Source of the DNA: Diphasiastrum complanatum
Taxonomy: Eukaryota > Streptophyta > Lycopodiopsida > Lycopodiales > Lycopodiaceae
DNA length: 64,000 nt
Direction: 5' to 3'
Assembly: GCA_029204225.1 (NCBI GenBank)
Contig: CM055096.1
Coordinates: 6,324,316 to 6,388,315 of the forward strand
The notes under the pieces are model-generated. The model made no database searches and was not told the origin of the DNA. It saw only the letters and a list, made by a program, of their open reading frames with translations. The position numbers were made by a program, and so were the translations under genes. Below, piece after piece: positions 22,109 through 34,300 of this stretch; the stretch's first letter is position 1, and every line of letters begins with the position of its first letter.

Positions 22109-24784
22109 ATGGACAAAGATGATGTTCCAGTGACGGGGGATACGAAAATCTGTCCGACATCACCAGACAGTGATGACATGGAAATCCAACAGGCATCACC
22201 AAACAGTGATGAGGCTCTCAATTCTAATAAATTATTGCACACTTTGGGCAAAGCAGTACTGGAACGTCACTAAAGTAATAAGCAACGCGATAACCAAATG
22301 CAGAACCTCTTTAACCAACTACAAGCCATCACCTCAACTAACTTGGGCTACCAACCGAAAGTATTTTCTGACGATAAAAAATTCAAACGTCTGGAAGTTA
22401 TTGAGGACTGGATGAATCGTTGGACAAGCTATTTTAGCTTGCACAATGTCCCAGAGGATAAGCGAATATCCTTGGTTCTATTGGTTATGGAAGACAAGGC
22501 CTCCTCTTGGTGGAGGGAACTTTCCACGAAACCGGTGGCTTGGGCTGGATTCCTAGTGGAGTTCCGTAAAGTTTTTGTCACGATAGACGATTCTGAGTTA
22601 TATATTCATTTTATTAACTGCAAGATGGAAAACCGAGAACTGGACAATTAAGTCCAAAAAATTCTTGGATTCGTTGGCCAAGGTGCCGTTGTTTGATCGT
22701 AAGTTGGCACAGTGGCAGTTCATCTCTGGGACTGCTAGCCGACTATCAAAATGAGTGTAAACGGAATATCCTCCATTCACTAGAAGATGCTATCCGTGTG
22801 GCCAAGGCCTATGATAGCACCGTTGTTGTCTCACGAAAAAGCGTGCACGGCTAGACGACCCCGAAATCCAAAATGAAAAAGTCAACCAATAAGCAGAAGA
22901 AGCAGTTTTTCGATGAGCTAGAAGCAGAAGAATACCAACAGTCTAAGAAGAAAAGGAATAAGAAGAAGCTCGTGGTATAAGACAAAGCACAATTGGCAGC
23001 GCTTAAGCAAAATTTGTGTTTTCTCTACAATAAACCCGGGCACTATGCTAAACAGTGCCCCGAACGGAAAACAAAGTCGTCAAGTTTTATGGCAGTGATT
23101 TACAGGCAGGTAAATTGGAAGTCAATTTGTTAAATAATTGTGCTTGTGCTTGCAATTTTAGTATACTTTCTTTCAAGCTTAATGTTTCGTGTAAGAGGCA
23201 ATATATTAGGGAAAAACGTAAATGTACTATTTAATTTAGGTAGTACTCACAATTTTTTGAATGCTCGACTTGTGCAGAAGCTCTGAGTGCCCACCATGGC
23301 CAATGATCATCGTTATGTGGTCCATCTTGCCCCAGGGTCGGACACTGAGATATTGGATGTCAAAGTCTTAAAATTAGAGCTTCGGATTCAGGACCATGTT
23401 GAGCCGTCGGACTTCCATATCATGAATCTAAACAGCACTGATGTGATCTTGGGCTATGAATGGTTTTTCAATAAATCTGATTTTTTAGAAATAGATTTTA
23501 AAAATCATACTTTGGTATTTAAGAATAAGTTTGATCAAATTGTCTCTATTTCTGGAGAGACCGATGTAATTCCATCGCCGATGATTTCCTCGGCTGAATC
23601 GATAGAGAAACTTCATGATTCCGAGTATGAACTCTTTCATTTGGTTTTGAAATCTTGTATGCATTGCGATGTTGGTGATGTGAATGTGTTTTCATGTTTT
23701 AACACTGAAAATTTGCATCAAGAACAACAGGTACTGCAAGATTTAAAACACGAGTTTAGTGAAGTTTTCTCGAAACAGCTACCTTATGGACTACCACCTG
23801 CTCGGTCGGTGGACCATAAGATAGATCTTTTGCTTGACAACCATCCTATTTCACACAACCATATCGGTTTAGTCAAAAGGAAGAGGAGGAAGTGGCTAAG
23901 CAAATCGAGGAATATCTCAGGATGGGGCACATTAGACCAAGTAAGTCTCCATGGGGAGCACTTGTCCTTCTTAAGATTAAGAAAGATGGGGGGTTTCAGT
24001 TATGTGTAGATTACAAGGGTCTGAACAAACTTACGGTAAAAAATAAATACTCGTTACCCAGGATGAATGATCTCATAGATGGAGCTAAATACTTCACAAA
24101 GATTGATCTACGTACGGGACACCATCAGATCAGGATACATCCGGAAGATGTATCTAAACCCGGTTTTAGAACCAGGTTTGGCCACTATGAGTTTCTTGTT
24201 TTGCCCTTTGGTTTAACTAATGCTCTGGCTACTTTCCAGCAAATGATGAACTATTTATTTCGTCCATATTTGGGGAAGTTTGTAGTAGTGTTTCTGAATG
24301 ATATTTTGATCTACAGCAGAACACTTAAAGAGCAGGCTAAACATCTCCGTATTGTCTTACGTATCTTAAGACAAGAGAAGCTTTATGCAAAAGAATCAAA
24401 ATACGATTTCTTTAAAAAAGAACTTCTTTACCTGGGTCATAAGATCACCTCTTTTGGGATCAAGATTGATGAAGGAAAGGTGAAGATGGTAGTGGAATGG
24501 CCAGTCCCTCAAACGGTTCGTGAATTAAGTCATTCTTAGGTTTCACTGTGTTTTTTTGTAGATTTGTAGAGGAGTACTCGAAGATTGCTGTGCCTCTCAA
24601 CAATATGTTGAAAGAAGTAAAAACTCGCAAAAGTAGGCCAAGTCCTTCCATCAGATGGAATGAGAAGTTAGATGAGAGTTTTCGGAAACTCAAGCTTCTA
24701 ATTGCCTCAGCTCCAGTCTTGAGGAAAGCAGATCTCATCAGAAAGTGGAGACATATAGATCTGAGGTTGCAGGAGTGGAGATAA
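22109..24784 (+). pseudogene. Ty3/Gypsy gag-pol relic (gag, protease, RT)
   Basis: From ATG 22109 a gag frame (VFSDDKKFKRLEVIEDWMNR; SWWRELSTK) is broken by TAA at 22271 and 22649. A zinc-knuckle relic CFLYNKPGHYAKQCP sits near 23017. The retropepsin active site at about 23240 reads FNLGSTHNF, with Asp changed to Asn, followed by STDVILGYEWF. Reverse transcriptase (23892-24539) has GGFQLCVDYKGLNK, FTKIDLRTGHHQI, VLPFGLTNALATF and the catalytic box FLNDIL, where the first Asp is Asn. The RNase H tether starts after a frameshift near 24535 (RFVEEYSKIAVPLNN) and stops at 24784. No LTR was found. Loss of both active sites, plus stops, makes it inactive. Confidence 0.85.
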
Positions 24785-27114
24785 AATGTCAATTCCCTGG
24801 GGAGGGTGCTCTTGTCTGGGAATAGTAGCAGATGACGAAATATCGGTTTCCTCTGCGTCTTGCAATAACTCATTTCATATAACGTCTATGTTCGATTATC
24901 AATCTGGTAAATGCCATGGTGATGTAGAAGTTCTCAAGGAACTTCTCGATTGAGCAACAGGTTTAACTGTTGGTTGCTATGGTTCTCGTGTGGTGTTGTC
25001 ATGAGGATCCTATTGTGATTCATAACTAGTGTGTCGGGTAGGTAGGATCTTGTTGGGTTGTTTTGGGCAGTCTTTGAACTAGCCATCACTTGGAATTATG
25101 CAAATATGGGGTTGCATCATTTGAAGAAGCAATGTCTAGAGCTATGATCATAGAGAATGCCTACCTAGATACATATGGGAGTCAACATATCACAAAGACG
25201 ATACAAGCCTTAAATTTTGAAAGGAACCCACCTACATCTAAAACCAAGCCATCAACTATGGAAAGTCCATATCTTATATTTCAACCATTAGAATCACGAT
25301 CAGACCACTCAGTTGGAAGAGAAAGTATCAGACCACTCTATCTTGGATCAAGCCATGTTATATATCTAGTTGAGAATTACGTTGATGCATGAGAATACTT
25401 GACCGACGATAAGGATAGGCATGACCCATGTTGTTCAAGTCGAATGGGGACAAGTAAGTTGGTTGAGAGTGTTGCAGACTCTCTATGTGAGCATTGTGTG
25501 TATGATACTTTGTGGGTCAAACCTGGTGGCTTGTTGGTGTGCATGAGTGTGAGTCAAGTACATAGTAGCAAGAACATGCATAACATCTTTGGGATACTCA
25601 AGACATTGCTACAAGTTATTGTTTTTCACTCTTATCATATTTGAGCTCAAGGGAGAGAGTTAGAAATCATATTCAATCCGGTTTATATTTTATAAGCTTC
25701 AAATGTGATACTGTATAAATTGTATAGTTAAATTAATTTTACAATTTTTCTAGTTTATTGTGTTTTTAGTAGTGATCGGGATGTGACCCACTATCGACAT
25801 ATAAGTTGACTCTAGTTACTTGGATTAGCTGGGTGGCCACACGTAGGTAAATCAGCCTGTGCAGTATATTTTTGATTTTGGTATGCTATACTCAGGGACA
25901 TGTCCTGAGTTTGTCACTTGTTTTGGCCATATTGGGCCCAATTCTAGTTTGGTAAGCTGGTTTATGACACTTGCCAGAGACATGCAGTTGAGTGTTTCCT
26001 ATATGTATAGTTCTCCTTTGTAATTCATTAAACTTTTGCTGGGCCATCTTTGAGAGCTTGAGGTGCTTGAGCTATGGTGATTGTGATTGTGATCTTTATA
26101 TTGCACTAGATCCTCAGAAAGTTAACTGGAACTTGGAAAGAGTCAGCTTTCAGATTCCAAGGATGTATCATGTCCTTATTACAACTAATAAAATCACCTT
26201 AACTCATGATGTTTAACATAATTTGTAGCCCCTCAAAATGACGATTTATACAATTTATGCATTTCAGTGTTGATGGCCCAATATTGAAAGGGCATGTCAA
26301 ATATGTTCAGATAGACTTTTGAAGGACATGACATGCATCAAATTTGAACATTGCTCTATTCATTAGAACTAGGTGGCAACTTAATGCATTTGCACTTTCA
26401 AATAATTTGTATGTTTTTTGATTTTTAAGTGTTAACCACTTTGGTGTTTACATATTGCTTGTGTGTCCATTGTAGAGAACTTTTCAATTTAGTGTATATA
26501 CCTCAATCAAGTTTCTCTAGTTTTGTTGAAGGACATGTTGATGTCACATGAAAATCTAGAAGGTAGGTCGAGAGAGAGTCTCAATAATCAATTGGTTAGA
26601 ATTAATGATTTTGTTGCAAAAGCTTGTTCTATATGAGGGATGCTAGTAGTTTGGAGCAACTTACGCTGAATGTTAATTTTTATGCAAGAAAGAATATACT
26701 CCCAATTTTGTGCAGTACCCAAATGCAAAATATCTTTTTGCAATGTCAAAAACTATGATTTGAACTTTTGGATTCAATGTGTGATTCACATTTATGATTT
26801 GAACTTTTGGAACAATGTGTAGTTTGAAATGATCTTTTAGATGCTGGAGGTGTTTAATGTTTTGTCAATTTTCAGGGTTAGGCTTAGGGCTATAAAGGGC
26901 AAAAATGTAAGCATTTTTTACTCAATTTACTAGCATAGTGTGTTTGGAACTAGGACTAGGATAACACAAGGTGAGAGAATGTAATGTATGATGTTGTTGA
27001 GAAAACATGATTCGTGTTTTTTCATTGGGCTATGTGTGCTTTAAAAATTTGATGACTTGCATTTGAAGATTTTTTGAGGTCAAAACTTCCATGACCAATC
27101 TACATTATGTATAA
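24785..27114. other. Intergenic DNA with weak gag-like ORF
   Basis: Only an ORF at 25090-25392 has any character: ASFEEAMSRAMIIENAYLDT resembles the helical end of a retrotransposon gag, with low confidence. The remainder is AT-rich and unrecognised. Confidence 0.4.
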
Positions 27115-27549
27115 GGGGAAGGCCCCCGCCCTCGAGCCCAAGGCCTTGAACCGGGAAGGCCCTCAAGCGGGGGCCTTCCCCCACGTAAAGCATGTAAAAC
27201 AGAATTCAGTTTTTACAGAAAGTCTTTTGGAATTTTTAGTTTTTACATCAGATTTTTACAGCGGTTTTTTGCAAAATTTACTGATTTTTTTTACAGTAAG
27301 TAAATTTTTTTTACATAAGGTAGTAATTTTTTGGTTACAGTAAGTGAATTTTTTCACATTAGGTAATCAAGTATTTACTGTTGGTAAAAACATATGTCAT
27401 TTTTACCTATGGTAAAACAATTTTTTAAGAGGAACCTTACAGAGTATAAGGTTCCTCTGATCATTGATGTGTGAAGTTGCTACAACTGTCATGTTCTTCC
27501 AATTAAGGTTACCTCAAAATACATAGGAAATTTTTTGAGAGTGCTTTAC
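27115..27549 (-). mobile_element. Short non-autonomous element, copy 2
   Basis: Read on the minus strand it starts gtaaagcact and follows the 6016 element closely: tgtattttgag, the palindrome ccttatactctgtaagg, then taccaacagtaaa. It ends with a perfect 15-bp GC hairpin (arms 27115-27129 and 27167-27181). The middle differs, with repeated ttttttaca words instead of the gctca-rich stretch in copy 1. It is about 435 bp and non-coding. Confidence 0.65.
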
Positions 27550-27613
27550 AAAAAGTTAAGGGATGTTGAAGAAGAGCACCTTCTGAGAGATATAGAGAGC
27601 ATATAAAGTATTA

Positions 27614-27740
27614 TGGAAGGAGCCGGGCACATGCCATTCTGCCCGGTACCAAAAAATTTTGGGCGAGGCCCGGAGGGGCCGAGCCTAAATTTTTTTGGAA
27701 AGCCGAACCGGGCAGAATGGCCTACGCCCGGCTCATTCCA
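27614..27740. repeat. Foldback element with 33-bp inverted ends
   Basis: Arms 27614-27646 and 27708-27740 are inverted repeats, each containing agccgggc and cattctgcccgg, with about four mismatches. The middle is GC-rich with its own complementarity (gcccgg and ccgagcc). It is MITE-like in size and structure and lies 390 bp upstream of the pseudouridine synthase start. Confidence 0.7.
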
Positions 27741-28037
27741 TTGCGTAATGAAGTCTTTGACTTTACCACATGCCATTTACAAAGCATAATCAGCAGTGTG
27801 GGTTTTTTTGGACCAATGAGAAACTGCCACGTGACAGTCTGACGCGCTCAGTCTGACGCAGACTGACGCGCGTTTGGAATGTGCTTCAAAATTTTGAATT
27901 TTTAAAAAAAAAATCCAATGACATTTTATACTTTTTAAAAAGCCCAAAAATTGGGCGTAATCAGCACAAAGAATCATTACGGTCTTGGAAATAAATGTCT
28001 TGACCTAGATCTTTGTCTTAGGTTAGGGTATTCTTTT

Positions 28038-28047
28038 TAGGGTTTGG
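28038..28047 (+). promoter_or_regulatory. Telo-box-like motif upstream of pseudouridine synthase
   Basis: tagggttt, the complement of the plant telo-box AAACCCTA, occurs in the leader/promoter. More copies are in the start of intron 1 at 28451-28459 and 28473-28486 (aaaccctaaaccct). Telo-boxes are common near plant translation-related genes; regulation here is inference. Confidence 0.4.
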
Positions 28048-28082
28048 GATCCTAAATTAGCAATAAAGATAAAGAGAGGTGT

Positions 28083-28086
<4 letters not shown>

Positions 28087-28125
<39 letters not shown>
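28087..28125 (+). repeat. (GA)n tract abutting the pseudouridine synthase start codon
   Basis: About 19 GA units run directly into ATG 28126, exactly as at the mL43 start. Confidence 0.9.
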
Positions 28126-28130
<5 letters not shown>

Positions 28131-28365
28131 CAAAGAAGGAAGCCTGGAAGAGATTGGCGGCGGGGAAGCTAGGAAGAAGCCTCGAGTAAGCGAGGCCGTT
28201 GAAGAGAAACTGGAATTGAAGGAGAATCAGGTGTCGAAGGGAGAAGCCAGAGTCTCCTCACAAGCTGAAATGCAGCGCTATTTGGTTGCCGTGGAGTATA
28301 TCGGGACCCATTTTGCGGGTTTTCAGAAGCAGAATGAGTGTCGAACCGTCCAAGGTTGTTTAGAG
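28126..28365 (+). CDS. Pseudouridine synthase exon 1
   Basis: Eighty codons, MAKEGSLEE to RTVQGCLE, ending in phase 0 before gttgttcc. The first 45 residues are charged and unconserved; the TruA fold begins at RYLVAVEY. Confidence 0.9.
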
Positions 28366-31300
28366 GTTGTTCCGCCTTTGCTTTATATCCATCTGTATCC
28401 TTACGTGGAGTTAATGTTTCTGTATCTGTATATGTCGTCAAATTCTACAGAAACCCTAAATGCGCAACCTCTAAACCCTAAACCCTTTCTTTTGATGTGC
28501 TTGTGCACGCATGCATGGAGTTGATGTTTGGATATCTGTCTATTTCCTCAAATTGTGGATAAACCCAAAATGCTCAACTTCCCCAAACCCTAAATCCTGA
28601 ACCGCTATGTCATATTGGAAGGTTTGAAGAAACTGGAGCCACAGAATTGACCGTCTTTTTGAGTGTACAATCAGCAGAGTGGATGGTGATTAGAAAGGAC
28701 GTCAAAAGTGACATGATGCAACTTTCTTAAGGGCATCGACAATAGCTAAAAGCTTTTTTTTGTGGCTAGAATAACATTAAAAAAAAATCGTAGACAAGAG
28801 GACTCATAAGCGATAACACCTTGATTTTTGGTGACGCACGCCCCCTAAGCTAACAACATTGTCATCAGTTCCTACAACAAAATTTTTGCTCAAAGTCAGG
28901 AAGTCGTAAAAGATCCCAGCATATAAATACCCTAGATAAGTAATAGTGACCATCTGGCAGATATCCTCGGATGGAAAATGTCTAACGGTAAGGGCCAAAG
29001 GCATGAATCATGTCAGGAACCGTAGAAATATCATGAGGCAGATCACAAACCTCAAGCAAAGATCCATGGAGTAAAGCGAAAGAAGATACAACCTGATCAC
29101 CAATAGTGAGGGAACCATCAAGCATGGACTCGTGAAGAACCCCATAGAAATCAACAGGAACATCGGTCATAACAGACTCAAAAGATGGAGATATAGAGAC
29201 CACTGGAGAAGATACCAACCACCGAACCAGGAGGGCTATCTGAAGTATGCGCAAAAGCAATAGTAGAAATACCACCAAGGTATACGGCCTCAATATCAAT
29301 GAAACCAGGAATGACCATTGATTACGATATCTGTGAATCAAGGCATATAGGCGCAAGGCACGCAGCAACAACCTGTAAATTCGGAGCAGCATCAACCTGA
29401 GGAAGAGGACCCATGGATGGTGAAAGTGAAGCAGCAACTGATGTACTCTAAATGGAAAGAAGAGCTGCATTGTGAGCCTTTGGCAGGCTACGCATAAAAT
29501 GCTTCTCGGTAACTAACTGATAATCACCCTGGGAATCAATACCAACAAGTGAATGATGCTGACCAGCATGAGTAAAGGAAAATGTCTGCTGAGAGAGATC
29601 CACGACAACAGTACCAAGTGAAGAGCACCAGTCTGCACCAAAAATAAGGTCATAGCGTTCCAGAGGAATGATGTAGAAATCTGCCTGACCAAAAAAATCA
29701 ACAATGCGATAATCCATGTCCTGAAACATCTGAGAACTGGGAAAAGACTGGGAACGAGCAACCTCAACACTGAGAGGTTGGGAAGTAGGAACAGGTGTAG
29801 CACGAATCCTGGTGGAAATGTAACTGCTAATAAATGAATGTGTACTGTCTGTATCCACTAAAGAAATATACTCTCACTCCGCATCTAGAATAATATGATC
29901 CACAAATGGAATAACATACGTAGGCATAATAACAGAAGCATCAATTGAGAAGTTCTGGCCTAAATATGCATCTAAAAAAACCACATACTCATCTAGACGA
30001 GTATGAGCAAAATAAGCTAGTGAGCATACAATAGGACCTTCATGAAATGTATAACCATATGCCATATGGAGATCTATTGGAGTAGCCAAAGCATCTGAAA
30101 GAGCAACCGTGGACCCATGATTAATATCGAAATAAGGGCATAGGCAACATCTATAGCATGAGTAGCATCAAAGTGCTCAACAACAATATCAAAGCATGCA
30201 ACATCGGCAATAGTAGCAAGGCATACTATATCATTATCAAAGCATGGAACAATATCATACATGCAACAACATCGGTAGCACCATCAAAGCATGCAACGAC
30301 ATCATCAATAGTATCATAGCATGCTATATCAGTATCAAGGATCATATCAGCCGCAACCTGTATATGTGAATCAGCATCAGTAGGAACCTGTATATGTGAC
30401 TCTGACTCACTATGGGATACAATGACGAGCTCAGGTAGATCAATAACTATCTCAAGTAAATCAGGCAACTCGCTCACACTGTGTGATATAGAATCATCCT
30501 CATGTGTATCGCTACCTCATGTGAATCGCTAGAAATGTGTGACTCTATCTCTATTTGTCCTGCACAAGAAAATGGAACCTCGCATATGGAAGAATGCTCA
30601 CAAGAGGAATCAGAAGGGGTAAAACTCTCAAGACCTATATTACCACTCGTAAGAACGACAGGAGGCACAATTACAAGATTATCATCAGAAAATATAAGAA
30701 GATAGGCGGATGAGAATGGACATAGTCAAACCACTTCGACCTAGTAGCACCCTTTAAGAGAAAAATTGCATCAAGAATCCTATTAGGACCTAAACAAGTT
30801 GGTCGAGAAGTATCAAAGTAATACTAAAGACGTGTGAGCCATTTGTCGAACATATGTTCAGATGGTATATCACTATTAAAAACAAAAAGATAATCTAAAG
30901 GGGATAGAGACCGAAAATCAAAGCTCATGATAAAAAATAAAATTAAAAGTAACAAAAAGAATATGTAACCCAATGATCCAAATAATTTGGGTGGTTTTTA
31001 TCTTTATTTTTTATAATGGTAAAAAGTGAAAAACGAAATCGACGATGAAAATGAATTATGGAATTGAAACGCAAATGGAACGGAAACTAATAACAAATAA
31101 CGAAAGACAAAATGAAAAATGCGATGGACAACACAAACTACAAAATGGAATGGAAATAACAAAACAACAGCCACAGAAAGTAAAGCCAGACAAGACGCTA
31201 ATCAAGTGGACGAACTGAAGGACAGGACATAAGTCGTCACAATAGGTACCCCAACAAAAAGACGTAACGTGTAGGTAGTACCTCGTAACTGCAAACGAGA

Positions 31301-34300
31301 GCATGTTGAAAACAATAGTAAAATGAAGAGATACCAGACAGCCACCAAATAGAGATCAAAAATGTTTTTGGGCCGCTTTGTAGTTGGAAATTATGCCAAA
31401 TGAACTGCGTATAGGCTGTAGAAAGCTGGTGGAAATGTGCACGGACTGCCACCGATCAAATCTGTCAAGGAACTGCTTTGGAGCTAGAAATTTTGCCAAG
31501 TAATGGGGCCAAATGGGGCGCTGGACAGCCACCAAGTAATGCTGCAAGAAATGCTGGAAAAAAATGCTTTAAGTAGGCTGGAAAAACAACAAGTATGAGG
31601 GTGGAGATGGGCGCTGAACAGCCTGCAATCAAATGTGGATTTGGGGTAGGAGGCGGAACGAAGTAAAAATTGGAGGGGGATGGGCGCCAGCCTGCAAACA
31701 AGGTGTGAAAAATGGCTGCAAACGGAGACAAAAACGGACAAAAGTGACAAGTATGAAGGGGCTGGACAGCCTGCAAACAAAAGTGAAGAGAGGGCTGAAA
31801 ATGGAAGGAGAAATGGACGAAAGAGATGAGGGAATTGGGCGTTGGAGGTTAAGTCCTTTTTGGGCTTTATGGGGTTTTTTCATAGATTTATCTTGCGTTA
31901 TGCATTAATTGCATTGGCCTTGACAAATGTCCTCAAAGGGGCTAAAAGAACGAGTCGACACAGTAAATTCAGTCCTCCGGTTACTTGGACTGAAGAGTTG
32001 AATCAGAGTTTTGAGAACCTTAAATACTGTGTAACTACAACATCTATTTTACACATAGTGGATCCTAACAAGCCGTACGTACATGAGACGCATGCCAGTG
32101 ACTATGCTATAGATGCAGTCCTATATCAGGATGGTAGGCCGGTTGCTTTTGAAAGCAAGAAGTTAGATCCTGCTCAAATGCGGTATTCCACCTATGACAA
32201 GGAGCTTTTTGCTGTTATTCATGCCCTGAAAGTGTGGAGACATTATTTGTATGGCTCCCAGTTTACCATAGTTACTGACCATCAAGCGTTAAAGTATATT
32301 AACGATGAGGTCGACCTTAGGGGTCGTAAGGCCAGATGGTCGGAAATGCTCCAGAAATCTCATTATGACATTGAGTCCCGGAAGGGTACTTCTAATAGTG
32401 TCGCAGATGCCTTAAGCCGGATTGGAGAGGTTAATCAGTTAAGCTTTTCTGAGATCCAATCTGAGTTATATGTGTCCTTAAGAGATTTGTGTAAGACCGA
32501 TAGGCACTTCGGTCGTATTTGGCTAGACATCCTAGCAGGTTCTTCTTGATTTAGTGATGAGCTTGGAATGCAAGACTCCAAGATTTCTCCTCAGGATAGG
32601 ATATTAAGAGACTATTCCATTAGGAATGGGTTACTTTTCTGGAATGGAAAGGTTTGTGTGCCAGAAAATGCTTCTTGGTTTCCAAGGGGAGGCTCGAACC
32701 TGGGACCAAAGAAACTTTGGATGCCAAGCTAACCAGTTGAGCCAACCCCGTTGGGTGTGTGCCAGAAAATGATGATATAAGGGCCCAAATCCTGTATGAA
32801 TGTCATGATAGCCCGTGTGCAGGGCACCCTGGCGGACAAAGGACACTTGACTTAATTAGAAGGAACTTTTATCGGCCAAACTTAAAAAGTCAAGTGGAGG
32901 CATATGTTCACAAATGTGGACAGTGTCAGGTTAATAAAGCTGAAAGACTTATGGCCGCTGCTTTACTAATGCCCTTGGAAATTCTCGAAAGAAAGTGGGA
33001 AAGTATTTCCATGGACTTTGTGGTTGGGCTACCTCAGACGGGGAAGCAAAATGATGCTATTTGGGTAATGATTGACAAACCAATTCATTCCAAACAAGCA
33101 AACTGTCAAAGCTTCTGAACTTGCTCAACTTTTTGTTGAAAAGTTGTTCAGGTTGTTTGGTTTGCGAATGACATTGTTAGTGATCGAGATTCTAAGTTCA
33201 CTGGCAAATTTTGGCAAGCGGTCGTTGAGAAATAAGAGATCACATTAAGTCTAGGGTCTTTATTGGTCACACTTTGGCTAAGATTTATGGTTCCATTTTA
33301 CAGACGGTTACTGGATCTTTTGCTGAGACTGAGGATTTACATGCTATGGGTCAGGCTGGGTTCAGACCAGGATACTCTACCTCAGATCAGATTTTCATTT
33401 TGCGATGCATCATTGAGGAGGCACGACATCAGAGACAAAGAGTTTATTGTTGCTTTGTGGATTTCCGCAAAGCTTTTGACTCAGTTTCGAGACACCTCCT
33501 TTTCCAGAGATTATCTTTGCTTGGCTTCACAGACTAGACTATTGCCGCGATCATTACTTTATATGAGCGAGTTTGGGCGCGGTTCATGGACGGTAGTGGT
33601 TGGTCCTCGCTGATCCACTCTACCATTGGAGTGAAGCAGGGCTGCCCCTTATCTCCTACTCTCTTTGCACTATATATTGATGACCTCGAGCGGATTATTC
33701 GAGAGGAAGGTGGAGAGGGCTGTCCCTTAGCAGATATTATTATCCCCATTCTCCTATACACTGATGATGTGGTTCTTCTCTCATCCTCTGCAGCTGGCTT
33801 ACAGAGACACCTCTCTGCTTTACATCACTTCTGTCAGCTTTGGGGATTGACGGTTAATACTAAGAAGACCAAGACTATGGTGTTCAACACCAATAGACAG
33901 CCTATTATGATGGGCTGCCGATTGAGATTGTGACCTCTTACACTTATTTGGGAGTACTTTTTTCTGGTCCGCTACTCACATTTCGACCGGCAGCCCTCAC
34001 CAGACTCCGTAAGGGGCACACTTCTCTTGTTCATATGGAGAGATTCTCCTCCACATATTATGTACAGGACCCTGCTACCAGATGCTTACTATTTTCTACC
34101 ACTGTCTCCCCGGTTGTTTTATACTCTGCTGAGACTTGGTGTCCAGATTTATCACGTGATACTTGGAGGGATCTTACTCGTATCCAGATTCTCATGCTTA
34201 GCAGGATGATTAGGGCTAAGCCCTCGGTGCCACATGATATCATTTTAGCGGAGTTTGCTTCCTGGCATACACTCATCTTCTGCGGCAGGGGACCTTGTTG

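Noticed and set aside
32671-32755. Part of the Gypsy reading frame
   Set aside because: The identical 16-bp flanks and the Pol III boxes show a separate insertion.
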